Below, in pieces: positions 30,252 through 41,282 of a stretch of DNA of 64,000 nt (position 1 is the stretch's first letter; every line of letters starts with the position of its first letter). Under the pieces are notes generated by a model. That model worked only from the letters and a program-made list of their open reading frames with translations. It had not been told where the DNA came from and searched no databases. The position numbers were made by a program, and so were the translations under genes. The stretch comes from Kitasatospora arboriphila (GTDB lineage Bacteria > Actinomycetota > Actinomycetes > Mycobacteriales > Mycobacteriaceae): positions 255,563-319,562 of the forward strand of contig NZ_JNYV01000005.1 of assembly GCF_000717275.1 (NCBI RefSeq), in the 5' to 3' direction.

Positions 30252-31459
30252 AGGCACGCACATGGCCACACCCGTTGGTGACGGCCGGCACCACAGCAGG
30301 CGCGGCAATCGCTTTGGCCCCCGGCTCGCTCCCCCGCGAAGCACTGATCCAGGGCGTGCTGCTCGCGGCGTTCGCCGGCATCGGCGCCCTCATCGGCATG
30401 CTGGCGTCCCGCTTCGTCCCGTGGCCGGCCGGCCGCGCGAGGAAGGCCACTGCCGTCGCCGGGGGCCTGGTCATCGTTGCGATGTTCGTACAGATGATCT
30501 GGTGGCAACTCGAGCTGCGATGGGCTCTGGGCACAGAGACCCTCGACCTCGGATGGGTGGCCGTGGCCGCCGCGCCCTCCGGGTTGGTGGCCGTGGGTGT
30601 TGCCCTGCCTTCCCGTATCCGCATGATCGGCGCGGCGCTGGCTGCCGCCATCGCGCTCTCGGTCGCCCCGTCACCTGCCGGTGCTGCGGGGTCAGGCGAG
30701 TCTGTGGCGCACAAGTTCACCGCTGTCGGCGCCCAATCCACATCGCTACGGGTCTACGGGGAACTCGACACCGGCGACGTCACCGACCGCGCGCAGAATC
30801 TGGTGGAACGCTGGCAGGCAGCGGGTGGGATGCACCGCAGTGCGGTGGTGGTCGCTGTACCCACCGGATCGGGGTGGGTGGACCCGGACGCTCTGGTCGG
30901 GATCGAGTCGCGAATGGCCGGAGATGTGGGAGTTATTGCCCTGCAGTACAGCGACATTCCGTCTTGGCAGGCTTTTCTGTCGAGTTCCGCACCGGCCCGC
31001 GACAGCGCTATCGCGGTCACGGCCGCGCTCATCGATGCCGTCAACCGGTCGGCCTCGCCCAGCCGCCCGCACATCTACCTCTACGGCCAGAGTCTGGGCG
31101 CGGTCGGCGCCGACGCGGCACGGCAATGGGCACAGGACAACCGGTCCGGCGCGTTGTGTCACACAGTGCTCGCGGGCGCCCCGGCGGGCACAGCGTCACT
31201 GTCGGCGCCGTCGACCACCGTGTTGGCGAACGGATCGGATCCCGTGGTGCGCTGGTCCCCGCGGTTGATCTGGCAACCGCCGGCGCTGGCGTCCGGCATC
31301 ACCCACGATTTGCCGACACCACCGTGGCTACCGGTGGCCGGGTTCGTCCAGGCCAGCGCGGACCTGATCTGGGCACTGTCGTTCCCTGCCGGTCACGGTC
31401 ATCAGTACGGGACCGAGCAGGGTCAAGTCTTCCCGCTCTGCCCCGAAAATGGTGGGTAA
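30248..31459 (+). CDS. Membrane alpha/beta-hydrolase (COG4425-type)
   Basis: 403 residues. Four hydrophobic segments in the first 145 residues (the Abhydrolase_9 N-terminal type) are followed by a soluble hydrolase domain with nucleophile elbow LYGQSLGA, Ser282. The C-terminal ends in GHGHQYG, probably the histidine region. Esterase or lipase specificity unknown. It is translationally coupled to the phospholipase A2 gene, so a joint role in lipid turnover is likely. The stop codon lies within the hairpin at 31442. Confidence 0.78.
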   Translation: MKARTWPHPLVTAGTTAGAAIALAPGSLPREALIQGVLLAAFAGIGALIGMLASRFVPWPAGRARKATAVAGGLVIVAMFVQMIWWQLELRWALGTETLDLGWVAVAAAPSGLVAVGVALPSRIRMIGAALAAAIALSVAPSPAGAAGSGESVAHKFTAVGAQSTSLRVYGELDTGDVTDRAQNLVERWQAAGGMHRSAVVVAVPTGSGWVDPDALVGIESRMAGDVGVIALQYSDIPSWQAFLSSSAPARDSAIAVTAALIDAVNRSASPSRPHIYLYGQSLGAVGADAARQWAQDNRSGALCHTVLAGAPAGTASLSAPSTTVLANGSDPVVRWSPRLIWQPPALASGITHDLPTPPWLPVAGFVQASADLIWALSFPAGHGHQYGTEQGQVFPLCPENGG

Positions 31460-31508
31460 GGGCGAGGCCCACCTGGGGAAATCCTCGCCCGAACCCACCA
31501 AAATCGGG
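31442..31508. terminator. Long hairpin covering the hydrolase stop and touching the gatA stop
   Basis: Arms of 26 bases (31442-31467 and 31483-31508) with five mismatches in two patches; the ends are CCCGA and GGGCGAGG/CCTCGCCC, with GGTGGGT in the middle. The loop contains CACCTGGG (31470-31477). One arm overlaps the last codons of the hydrolase; the other ends at the base before the gatA stop codon (31509-31511). Bidirectional terminator candidate. Confidence 0.7.
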
Positions 31509-33002
31509 TCAGACGATCGGGCCCCGGGCCGCCTCGTAGGCGGCGCCGACGCGATACAGCCTCTCGTCGGCCATTGATGGCGCCATGATCTGCAGTCCCA
31601 CCGGGAGTCCGTCGTCTTCCGACAGGCCCGAGGGCACCGACATGGCGCAGTTGCCGGCCAGGTTCACCGGGAGGGTGCACAGATCGAACAGGTACATCGC
31701 CAGCGGGTCGTCGACCTTCTCTCCGATCGCGAACGCGGTGGTCGGGGTGGTCGGCGACACCAGAACGTCCACGGTCTCGTACGCCTTGGCGAAGTCGCGG
31801 GCGATGAGCGTGCGAACCTTCTGCGCCTGACCGTAGTACGCGTCGTAGTAGCCCGACGAGAGGGCGTAGGTTCCGATCATGATGCGGCGCTTGACCTCTG
31901 GGCCGAAGCCGGCCGCGCGGGTCATTGCCATCACCTGTTCGGCGCTGTGGCTACCGTCGTCGCCGACCCGCAGTCCATACCGCATCGCATCAAAGCGTGC
32001 GAGGTTGCTGGACACCTCGGACGGCAGGATCAGATAGTAGGCACCGAGTGCGTAGGTGAAGTGCGGGCACGACACCTCGACCACTTCGGCACCACGCTCA
32101 CGCAATGACTCCACGGCCGCGTTGAACGAGGACAGCACGCCGGTCTGGTAACCGTCACCCTGCAATTCGGCGACGATGCCTACCTTGACACCTGAAAGGT
32201 CTTGCGAAGCGCCGGCTTTCGCGGCGGCGACCATGTCACCGACCGGCTGGTCGATCGACGTCGAATCCCGCGGGTCGTGCCCGGCGATCACCTGGTGCAG
32301 GAGCGCGGTGTCCAGCACGGTGCGCGCGCACGGTCCGCCCTGATCGAGCGACGAGGCACATGCCACCAGGCCGTACCGCGAGACGGTGCCGTACGTCGGC
32401 TTCACACCCACGGTCCCGGTGACCGACGCCGGCTGGCGGACCGAACCGCCGGTGTCGGTGCCGATGGCGAGCGGCGCCTGGAACGACGCCAGTGCCGCCG
32501 CGCTGCCGCCACCCGACCCGCCGGGGATCTTTGTTGTGTCCCAAGGGTTTCGCGTGACCCCGTATGCCGAGTTCTCGGTGGACGATCCCATCGCGAACTC
32601 GTCCATGTTGGTCTTGCCGAGGATCGGGATGCCCGCAGCGCGCAGCCGTGAGGTGACGGTGGAATCGTACGGAGGTACCCAGCCCTCGAGGATCTTCGAA
32701 CCACAGGTGGTGGGCGCGTCGGTGGTGGTGAACACGTCCTTGAGGGCCAGCGGGACACCGGCAAGCGGCGATGCCGGGGACTCGCCCGCAGCAATGGACT
32801 TGTCGACGGCCGCGGCCGCCTGCAGTGCTTCGTCGGAATTGACGTGCAGGAAGGCGTTCAGCTCACCGTCCACCTCGGCGATCCGGTCGAGGTGCGCGCT
32901 GGTGACCTCCACGGCAGACAGGTCACCGGCATGGATCTTCTCCGCCAGTTGGGCGGCGGACAAGCCGGTGATCTCGCCGGACTGGCGGGTGGGTGCGGTC
33001 AC
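31509..33002 (-). CDS. gatA: Glutamyl-tRNA(Gln) amidotransferase subunit A
   Basis: 497 residues of the amidase signature family. Catalytic Ser-cisSer-Lys elements are visible: Lys in PLALKDVF, and the [13 protein letters not shown] loop with [11 protein letters not shown]. Supplies ammonia from glutamine for the transamidation of Glu-tRNA-Gln. GTG start overlaps the gatC stop by four bases. Length normal. Confidence 0.97.
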   Translation of the reverse strand: MTAPTRQSGEITGLSAAQLAEKIHAGDLSAVEVTSAHLDRIAEVDGELNAFLHVNSDEALQAAAAVDKSIAAGESPASPLAGVPLALKDVFTTTDAPTTCGSKILEGWVPPYDSTVTSRLRAAGIPILGKTNMDEFAMGSSTENSAYGVTRNPWDTTKIPGGSGGGSAAALASFQAPLAIGTDTGGSVRQPASVTGTVGVKPTYGTVSRYGLVACASSLDQGGPCARTVLDTALLHQVIAGHDPRDSTSIDQPVGDMVAAAKAGASQDLSGVKVGIVAELQGDGYQTGVLSSFNAAVESLRERGAEVVEVSCPHFTYALGAYYLILPSEVSSNLARFDAMRYGLRVGDDGSHSAEQVMAMTRAAGFGPEVKRRIMIGTYALSSGYYDAYYGQAQKVRTLIARDFAKAYETVDVLVSPTTPTTAFAIGEKVDDPLAMYLFDLCTLPVNLAGNCAMSVPSGLSEDDGLPVGLQIMAPSMADERLYRVGAAYEAARGPIV

Positions 33003-33298
33003 TGTTCTTCTCCAAGGATCTGCGGCACTGCGAACCGTCCCTGCTCGACCGCAGGTGCACCCGAGAGGGCTTCCTCGGTGGTGAGACTGGGCACGATGGT
33101 GTCGGGCCGTAAGACGTTGGCGATGTCTGCCGGATGTGCGGTGCCGGGGATGTCGGCCGCGGCGACTTCCGAGATGTTGGCGACGTGGGACAGAATCGAA
33201 TCGAGCTGACCGGCGTAGTGGTCGAGTTCGTCGTCGGTCAGCGCCAGCCGCGACAACCGGGCGAGATGCGCAACCTCATCACGCGAGATGGCAGACAC
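32999..33298 (-). CDS. gatC: Aspartyl/glutamyl-tRNA amidotransferase subunit C
   Basis: 99 residues, the usual GatC length, starting at GTG 33298 with AAAGGG upstream. Pattern [29 protein letters not shown] and the conserved C-terminal VPQIL. It wraps around GatA and is needed for complex assembly. The longer frame to 33826 is antisense to nothing useful and is rejected. First gene of the gatCA operon. Confidence 0.94.
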   Translation of the reverse strand: MSAISRDEVAHLARLSRLALTDDELDHYAGQLDSILSHVANISEVAAADIPGTAHPADIANVLRPDTIVPSLTTEEALSGAPAVEQGRFAVPQILGEEQ

Positions 33299-33405
33299 GA
33301 GAGATGCACCCTTTCTGTTCGAGGGCGGCCCACGATGATGTCGGCCCGAACCCCGGTCCAGACTAGTCGGCGCCGGTCCCCCGATCGCCTCAGGTGCCGC
33401 GAGCC

Positions 33406-33972
33406 CTACAACCAGCGTTTGAGTCGCGCGGTGATCCACGGCAGCAGCAGGTACACCATCAGCGGTGTGCTCACCAATGTGGCGATCAACGTCTTCACCA
33501 CCAGCGGCGTGTCCCCCAGGTGGGCGATGATGCCGATGTTGATCGCCAGACTGAGCGGAAAGAAGCCGAGCCAGATGGTGATCGCCTGCTTCCAGCGTGG
33601 TGGCGGAGCGCCCATCACGCGTACCGCCTGTGTCAGCGTGGACTGCGGCTCGAACCATCCTTCGATGCCGGACAGGCGATGGGTGGCGTACTCCACCGCG
33701 ATTCCCTCCCCACGGGAGAGCCAGGCCTTGCGCACCGGCGACGACACCCAATCGTCGACCTGTGCGTGGTTCTCGAACCGGTACATGACGTAGTACTCGC
33801 CGGGCACCTTCGATGATCGCAACCACCCTCCGCCGAGGAAGCCCGGGAATGTCCGGGCCAGTGCGATTCCGGCGTCGGTCCAGGCGATGAAGTCGTGTTC
33901 TCGATCAGGCTCGATCCGGCGTGCCACGGACGTGGTCACGTCGGAATGATCGCGCGCATCGTCGATTGCCAT
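33406..33972 (-). CDS. Antibiotic-biosynthesis-monooxygenase-like protein with C-terminal membrane anchor
   Basis: 188 residues. The N-terminal ~100 residues are a ferredoxin-like ABM fold ([29 protein letters not shown] and [18 protein letters not shown]), followed by two hydrophobic helices (about residues 130-150 and 160-178). Members of this architecture (COG3224) occur in many bacteria with unknown substrate. Start at 33972 ([11 protein letters not shown]) chosen so as not to overlap the divergent gene at 34082; an upstream ATG at 34107 exists. Confidence 0.7.
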   Translation of the reverse strand: MAIDDARDHSDVTTSVARRIEPDREHDFIAWTDAGIALARTFPGFLGGGWLRSSKVPGEYYVMYRFENHAQVDDWVSSPVRKAWLSRGEGIAVEYATHRLSGIEGWFEPQSTLTQAVRVMGAPPPRWKQAITIWLGFFPLSLAINIGIIAHLGDTPLVVKTLIATLVSTPLMVYLLLPWITARLKRWL

Positions 33973-34081
33973 CCGCTCATTATCGAGCCCGACCGGCAAC
34001 CGCCCCGAACTCTGGGCCTGCGTCGTGATCAGGCGAATATCCGGCGGGCGGATGATGGGTCGCCGACGTATCGTCTCGTTC

Positions 34082-34423
34082 ATGATCATCGTCACAACAA
34101 ATGACATCCCCGGCTACCGGATCACCTACACCTTCGGTGAGTGCTTCGGGCTGACCGTCCGGTCACGCAACATTGGATCGAACCTCGGTGCCGGCTTCAA
34201 GGCGATGGCGGGTGGTGAACTCAAGGGAGTCACACAGCTACTCCACGATTGCCGCCAGGAAGCGCTGCAGCGCTTGGCGACCGAGGCGCAGCAACGCGGC
34301 GCGAACGCCGTGGTGGCGTTCCGGTTCGAGACCACCGAGTTCGGTGGAACCGGTATCGAGGTGTGCGCGTACGGCACGGCAGTGGGCGTCGAAGCGCTCC
34401 CCGGGACCACTCCTCCGGCCTGA
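34082..34423 (+). CDS. YbjQ/UPF0145 family protein
   Basis: 113 residues starting MIIVTTNDIPGYRITYTFGECFGLTVRSRNIG-type, the usual start of UPF0145 (pattern NIPGY..GEVFG). C-terminal GANAVVAFRFETTE matches the conserved AnAVVgvr region. It forms pentameric rings in known structures but has no assigned function. Divergent from the monooxygenase-like gene, and 68 bases upstream of the ACT-domain gene. No strong ribosome site. Confidence 0.82.
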   Translation: MIIVTTNDIPGYRITYTFGECFGLTVRSRNIGSNLGAGFKAMAGGELKGVTQLLHDCRQEALQRLATEAQQRGANAVVAFRFETTEFGGTGIEVCAYGTAVGVEALPGTTPPA

Positions 34424-34491
34424 TCTCCAGACCACTGAGCGCCGGCCACTGAGGGCGCGCCACACGGCAGGGCCGACGTAGCGGTGGGAGA

Positions 34492-35157
34492 ATGTCGACC
34501 GTGTCCTATCTGCTGCGCGTCTACCTCCAGGACCGACCCGGATCCTTGGGCCTCCTGGCCGTCTCCCTGGGTTCGATCGGTGCCGACATCCTGTCGCTCG
34601 ACGTTGTCGAACGCGGCGAAGGGTACGCAGTCGATGACATCGTCGTCGAGGTTCCGCGCAGCTCGCTGCCCGACACCCTGATCACTGCCGCAGAGAAGGT
34701 TGATGGTGTGCGGGTGGATTCGATCCGCCCGTACACCGGCGTCCTCGAGACCCACCGGGAACTCGAGTTGGTCAACGAGATCGCGGCCGCCGGCCGCGAT
34801 CGGCTACAGGTCCTGGTCGAAGCGGCGCCCCGGGTTCTGCGGGTTGCGTGGGCCACCATCATCACCTCAGGTGCCAACGGGGCGATCCAGCTCTTCGGGA
34901 GCTCTGGTGCCCCGGAAACCCAGCTCACCGATGCGAGTTGGCTGCCGATCGACCACGAGGCCGAGCTGGATCCGGACTCGCCGTGGGTGCCGCAGTCCTG
35001 GCGCGACATGGACACTCGGCTGGCCGCCGCGCCCATCGGGTCACCGGGCAAGGCGTTGCTCCTCGGTCGACCGGGTGGCCCGGACTTCCGTCCGTCCGAG
35101 ATCGCCAGGATCGGCTACCTCGCGAAGATCGTCACGACGGTGCTCAGACAACCATGA
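34492..35157 (+). CDS. ACT-domain protein of unknown role
   Basis: 221 residues with an N-terminal ACT domain (LLRVYLQDRPGSLGLLAVSLGSIGADILSLDVVE), then a region (RDRLQVLVEAAPRVLRVAWATII) typical of the mycobacterial Rv3013 family. ACT domains bind small ligands such as amino acids. No catalytic part is seen, so it may be a sensor or regulatory subunit. It ends 24 bases before the ligA stop in the opposite direction. Starts at ATG 34492. Confidence 0.8.
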   Translation: MSTVSYLLRVYLQDRPGSLGLLAVSLGSIGADILSLDVVERGEGYAVDDIVVEVPRSSLPDTLITAAEKVDGVRVDSIRPYTGVLETHRELELVNEIAAAGRDRLQVLVEAAPRVLRVAWATIITSGANGAIQLFGSSGAPETQLTDASWLPIDHEAELDPDSPWVPQSWRDMDTRLAAAPIGSPGKALLLGRPGGPDFRPSEIARIGYLAKIVTTVLRQP

Positions 35158-35180
35158 CCCGGTCGGCCGCGTCATCAGTC

Positions 35181-37370
<2,190 letters not shown>

Positions 37371-37394
37371 TCATCGGTATGGACTTGTGCGGTG

Positions 37395-37411
37395 GAGCCC
37401 CCGCGGGGCTC
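37395..37411 (-). terminator. Hairpin at the end of the B12 transport operon
   Basis: A perfect 7-bp stem GAGCCCC-CGC-GGGGCTC (37395-37411), its last base being the last base of the btuF-type stop codon. Short U tract lacking; function as terminator inferred from position before ligA. Confidence 0.55.
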
Positions 37412-38415
37412 TAGCGGCCGATGGATCGCAGGTAATCCCCCACCGTGACCACGGCCTGCGGGTTCCTGGGGCCCTCCACCAGGGCCGCGTAGGGCAGCGC
37501 CATGATGCGGCCCTCTCGGACCGCGGTCGAGCCCGACATCAACGGGTGCGATTCGAGCTGACGGATTTTCGCGGCGACGGAGTCGGCCGGCCCCGCCCCG
37601 TAATCGACGATGATGATGACCTCGGGATCACGCTGGGCGGCAGCCTCCCACGAGGTGGTGGTCCACGAGTTGTTCAGGTCATCGAAGATGTTGCGGCCAC
37701 CCGCCTCGCTGATGATCTGTTGGGGTGCAGCGGTTCTGCCCGAGGTGAAGGGTTCGGGGGCGGCGCTGTCGAAGAGGAAGACCCGGGCCGGGTCACGGTC
37801 TCGCGGCACAGCCTCGTTCACCCCGCGCACCAGGTTCCGGTACTCCTCCACCAGGTTGTCCGCACGCTCGCGGACCCCGAAGATGTCACCGAGGTTCTCC
37901 AGATCGGCATAGAGCGCATCGAACGGCGACATGATCCCCCGGCGCGTTGTTCCGGGCTGACGACATGCCTCGGTGAGTTGGTACGGGACGGCGCCGATCT
38001 GTTTGATCCAGTCCGGTGTCAGACCGGTCGACTCCCGGAAGCCGTAATTCCACCCGGCGAAGACGAAATCGGGGTCGGCCGCCTGCACGATCTCCCGGGT
38101 GAAAGCCTCGCCGAGTTCGGGAGTCGATTCGAAATCCGCCTTCCAGGGCGAGGTCTGCACGTCACGTTCTTTGCCGGGATAGGTGGTGTACCCGACGAGC
38201 CGGTCGGCCAATCCGAGCGAGAACATCATCTCGGTGATGCCGGTGTCATTGGTCACCACCCGGGTGGGCGTCCCCGAGACCGTCAGTGGCGCACCGCAAT
38301 TTGTCACCGTCACCGTGGGCCCGCCGGACGGGGTCTTCTGCTCCACGTCGGCGCCACACGCGCTGACTGCCACCGCCATCGCGATCATCACAAGGGCACA
38401 GCGATTTCGGTACAT
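37411..38415 (-). CDS. btuF: B12-type ABC transporter substrate-binding lipoprotein
   Basis: 334 residues. Signal peptide with lipobox VSAC (Cys20), then the two-lobed periplasmic-binding domain of the iron/B12 cluster (ITEMMFSLGLADRLVGYTTYP and VFAGWNYGF). By fold alone it could be a siderophore binder, but the operon is preceded by a cobalamin riboswitch, so corrinoid uptake is the better reading. It is the third gene (btuC-btuD-btuF direction), directly abutting the ATPase, with GGAG upstream. Confidence 0.82.
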   Translation of the reverse strand: MYRNRCALVMIAMAVAVSACGADVEQKTPSGGPTVTVTNCGAPLTVSGTPTRVVTNDTGITEMMFSLGLADRLVGYTTYPGKERDVQTSPWKADFESTPELGEAFTREIVQAADPDFVFAGWNYGFRESTGLTPDWIKQIGAVPYQLTEACRQPGTTRRGIMSPFDALYADLENLGDIFGVRERADNLVEEYRNLVRGVNEAVPRDRDPARVFLFDSAAPEPFTSGRTAAPQQIISEAGGRNIFDDLNNSWTTTSWEAAAQRDPEVIIIVDYGAGPADSVAAKIRQLESHPLMSGSTAVREGRIMALPYAALVEGPRNPQAVVTVGDYLRSIGR

Positions 38416-39216
38416 TCAGCTCTCCTCGTGGTGTGCGTGATCCGGCACAGGTTTGTACCCGTCGAAGATGATCTGGGGAACGCCGAGGCGGGGATGGGCG
38501 ACGATGTGGCAGCCGATCGAGAACCACCGGTTGATCACGGTTTCGGTGAAGACCTCGTGAGGGGTTCCGGCACACACCACCGCTCCGTCGACGAGCACGA
38601 GGACACGGTCGCAGTACTGCGCGGCCAGATTGAGATCGTGCAATGCCGCTATCACCGTGATGCCCAACCCTTTTGCCGCGCCGAGCACGCCGTGTTGATG
38701 TTGCACGTCGAGATGATTGGTCGGTTCGTCGAGCACGAGCACCTGTGGTTCCTGGGCCAGAGCACGGGCGATCAGCACGCGCTGCTTCTCGCCGCCGGAC
38801 AGAGAGGAGAACAATCGCGAGCGCAGATCCCCGGCATCGGCCTTGTCCATCGCCTCCCCGATGGCCTCGTCTTCGGCGACACGGTCGCGGGCGACGATCC
38901 CGCTGTGTGGCAATCGCCCGGTAACGACCACCTCGCGCGCTGTGAAGTCGAAATGCAAGGTGTTGTCCTGTGTCAACGCGGCCACTTGACGGGCATTGTC
39001 GCGCATGCTGATGGCACGAATGTCGCGCTCACCCACCACGATACGACCGTCGGACGGTTTCAACGCCCGATACAGACAGCGCAGCGTCGTGGATTTGCCG
39101 CTGCCGTTGGGCCCGACGATCCCGACGAACTGACCCGCCTCGACGGTCAGGTTCATGTCGCCCACCACCAGACGGCCGCCGATCTCGACGTCCACGTGAT
39201 CGAACTGCACGCGCAT
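38416..39216 (-). CDS. btuD: B12-type ABC transporter ATPase
   Basis: 266 residues. Walker A GPNGSGKST (around 35-43), Q-loop region, signature LSGGEKQRV, Walker B VLVLDEPTNHLD, and a switch histidine in ALHDLNLA. It powers the permease at 39216-40298. The ATG overlaps the permease stop by one base (TGATG). Belongs to the FecE/BtuD branch. Riboswitch control of the operon points to cobalamin. Confidence 0.87.
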   Translation of the reverse strand: MRVQFDHVDVEIGGRLVVGDMNLTVEAGQFVGIVGPNGSGKSTTLRCLYRALKPSDGRIVVGERDIRAISMRDNARQVAALTQDNTLHFDFTAREVVVTGRLPHSGIVARDRVAEDEAIGEAMDKADAGDLRSRLFSSLSGGEKQRVLIARALAQEPQVLVLDEPTNHLDVQHQHGVLGAAKGLGITVIAALHDLNLAAQYCDRVLVLVDGAVVCAGTPHEVFTETVINRWFSIGCHIVAHPRLGVPQIIFDGYKPVPDHAHHEES

Positions 39217-40298
39217 CAGATCTGCACCATTGATGCATCACGGCGTCTCATCAAGAACACGAACACCGGTACCCCGACTGCCGCGGTGATCGCCCCCAGT
39301 GGCAGCTCCTGTGGCGGAACCACCGTGCGCGACAACAGGTCGGCAGAAACGAGGAAGACGGCGCCGAGCAAGGGCGTCACGATGATGAGTCGCCGGTGAT
39401 CGGCGCCGACGAGCAGTCGCGCCACGTGTGGGACCACCAGACCGACGAATCCGACCGCGCCACACACGGACACGAAACAACCCGTCATCGCGGCCGCGAT
39501 GACAAACAGGAGGATCCTGAATCGCGACGCGTTCAGTCCCAGTGCGGCACTGACCTCGTCGCCCATCGACAATGCGTTCAGGCGTCGCGCACACAGGGCG
39601 ATGGACACCATTCCCACCGCGGCGACGACCACCACCAGTGGAACCACGCCCCAGCTGACGCCCGACAGGCTCCCCAGGAGCCAGAACATCACGCTGCGCG
39701 CACCGTCACCTTGCGGTGCCATGAAGATCAGCACGGTGGTGACCGCCGAGAAACCGTATCCGAGCGCGGTTCCCGTCAACACGAGCCGCAAAGGCACCAA
39801 TCCGGCTGCCGATCTCGCCATCAGATAGACGAGGGCGGTGGCACCGAGGGCGCCCAGGAACGCTGCGGTACTCAGCGCGTAGATACCCAGCGCGCCGAAA
39901 GTGCCGAACAGGACAACTGCGGTTGCGCCGACGGATGCGCCCGAGGAGATCCCGAGGACATACGGGTCTGCCAATGCGTTGCGCACCATCGCCTGTACGA
40001 GCAGACCCACAGCACTGAGTCCGGCGCCGACGAACATTGCCACGATCAGTCGCGGCATTCTGGAATCGACCACTATCCGGTAATTGGGCACGTCGTCCGC
40101 GGGTATTGCGCCTCCGACCAACTCGGCCCAGAGGAACGAGGTGGTGTCGCGCCAGGGAACGTGAACGGTACCGAACATGAGTGCCACCACCGACACTGCG
40201 ACCAGCGCAAAACACAACCCGACCACCAACGCAGTCACCGAATGAGGGCGCATCGCCGCACTTTCCGCTGTACCCGATGCCGGTCGACCCGTACGCAT
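39216..40298 (-). CDS. btuC: B12-type ABC transporter permease (FecCD family)
   Basis: 360 residues with about ten membrane segments; conserved family features include PDYVLGISSGASVGA (near residue 115) and the cytoplasmic ATPase-contact region near GFVGLVVPHVARLLVG. Homodimeric permeases of this type move B12 or siderophores. The start is 40298 or the internal ATG at 40253 (MRPHSVTALVV), which has GGAAAG upstream; the extra 15 residues are polar. First gene after the riboswitch. Confidence 0.86.
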   Translation of the reverse strand: MRTGRPASGTAESAAMRPHSVTALVVGLCFALVAVSVVALMFGTVHVPWRDTTSFLWAELVGGAIPADDVPNYRIVVDSRMPRLIVAMFVGAGLSAVGLLVQAMVRNALADPYVLGISSGASVGATAVVLFGTFGALGIYALSTAAFLGALGATALVYLMARSAAGLVPLRLVLTGTALGYGFSAVTTVLIFMAPQGDGARSVMFWLLGSLSGVSWGVVPLVVVVAAVGMVSIALCARRLNALSMGDEVSAALGLNASRFRILLFVIAAAMTGCFVSVCGAVGFVGLVVPHVARLLVGADHRRLIIVTPLLGAVFLVSADLLSRTVVPPQELPLGAITAAVGVPVFVFLMRRRDASMVQI

Positions 40299-40393
40299 GC
40301 GTCAGCGAATGAAGGCGCGCGCGAGCGCACCATCACCGCGTCAACCGTGTCCCTCGGAGTCGACGGGCGACCACGCCGGCGGCGCGGTCGCGT

Positions 40394-40590
40394 TGGCAGG
40401 TCTTCGGACTCGTGGACATGGCACCGTACTTTCGGTGTCTCCTACCGGCGGTCGCTTCCCAGGCATACACCCAGTGCTGGTGACCGCGTTCGTTTCCACT
40501 AACCGCTGCGGGGCAGTTCCGGATCTTCACCGGATTCCCTCTTACGATCCGCCGGTCACTGACCGACGGAAACCAACGCCCGGTCAACCT
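40394..40590 (-). promoter_or_regulatory. Cobalamin (AdoCbl) riboswitch
   Basis: On the minus strand the order of conserved elements is right: a P2-type hairpin with CCGTCGGTCA, AAGAGGGAATCCGGTGAAGATCC-type core broken here as AAGAGGGAA and CCGGTGAAGATCCGG, ACTGCCCCGC with AGCGGT, a CAGCACTGG region with CCTGGGAAGCG, and the closing GAGTCCGAAGACCTGCC. This is the classical B12-element. It ends about 100 bases before the first transporter gene and would switch it off when cobalamin is plentiful. Boundaries are approximate. Confidence 0.93.
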
Positions 40591-40636
40591 AACATTTCAC
40601 CGGCACCCGAACAGACACCGGTTCTAGACTGTCGCC

Positions 40637-41041
40637 ATGCCCCACCCGATCATGTACTCCGAAGACGACCCGGTTCTGATTCGACTGCGCACGATCGCAC
40701 TCGCGTTCCCGGATGCGACGGAGAAGATCGCACACGGTCGCCCGACGTTCCGCGGCGGGAAGATGTTCGGCATGTACGGCGGCGGGGTCAAAGGTGGACC
40801 GCAGTTCGAGCAATCGCTGCTGTTCAAGGTGGAGCAAACCGAACGCGTTGCACTGGAACAAGACTCGCGATTCTTCTATCCGGCGTACGTGGGACCGTAC
40901 GGATGGATGGGGATCGACCTGTCGGCACGGCCGGACTGGACGGAGGTGGCCGAACTACTCGACGCCAGCTACCGCTCTGTCGCGACCAAGAAGCTGATCG
41001 CCCGGCTCGACGCCGGCGAGCGCCCCGACGAACTGACCTGA
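40637..41041 (+). CDS. MmcQ/YjbR-family protein
   Basis: 134 residues. The pattern LRTIALAFPDATEKIAHGRPTFRGGKMFGMYGG is the family's N-terminal, with the hydrophobic LLFKVE and a C-terminal KKLIARL helix. The fold is CyaY-like; some members are annotated as DNA-binding but function is not proven. It is divergent from the B12 operon and is probably transcribed from the same gap. No equivalent recalled in the mycobacterial order. Confidence 0.8.
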   Translation: MPHPIMYSEDDPVLIRLRTIALAFPDATEKIAHGRPTFRGGKMFGMYGGGVKGGPQFEQSLLFKVEQTERVALEQDSRFFYPAYVGPYGWMGIDLSARPDWTEVAELLDASYRSVATKKLIARLDAGERPDELT

Positions 41042-41282
41042 CGTCATCGCTCGGTTGCTGCGCCGGGGCCGGACTCATCACCGTCCTCGGCGGGCTGGGT
41101 GCCCGCATCGTCACGGCCATGGCACGGGAGCGGCCAGATGAAAGTGCCGCCCTGCATCGCGGTCCGAAGCCGCGTCGGTCTCGCGCATATCCGTGCGCGG
41201 CAGGCGAAGTTGTCCATACCTCATCAGAGGCTGCACAGGCTATGAATGTTCCCAATGTTCCCGATCGACCGGGGTCGGATCG

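Noticed and set aside
32999..33826. A 275-residue GatC
   Set aside because: GatC is about 99 residues; the GTG at 33298 has a ribosome site and gives exactly that.
37387..39399. 670-codon plus-strand frame
   Set aside because: It is antisense to the B12 transporter genes, whose minus-strand proteins have complete motifs; a shadow of high GC.
37411..40298. Siderophore (FecBCD) uptake system
   Set aside because: Protein family allows it, but the preceding cobalamin riboswitch favours B12 transport.
41042..41282. A small gene between the YjbR and MetE-like genes
   Set aside because: No frame with a start, ribosome site and protein-like composition; only a weak GATC/GACC hairpin near 41265.
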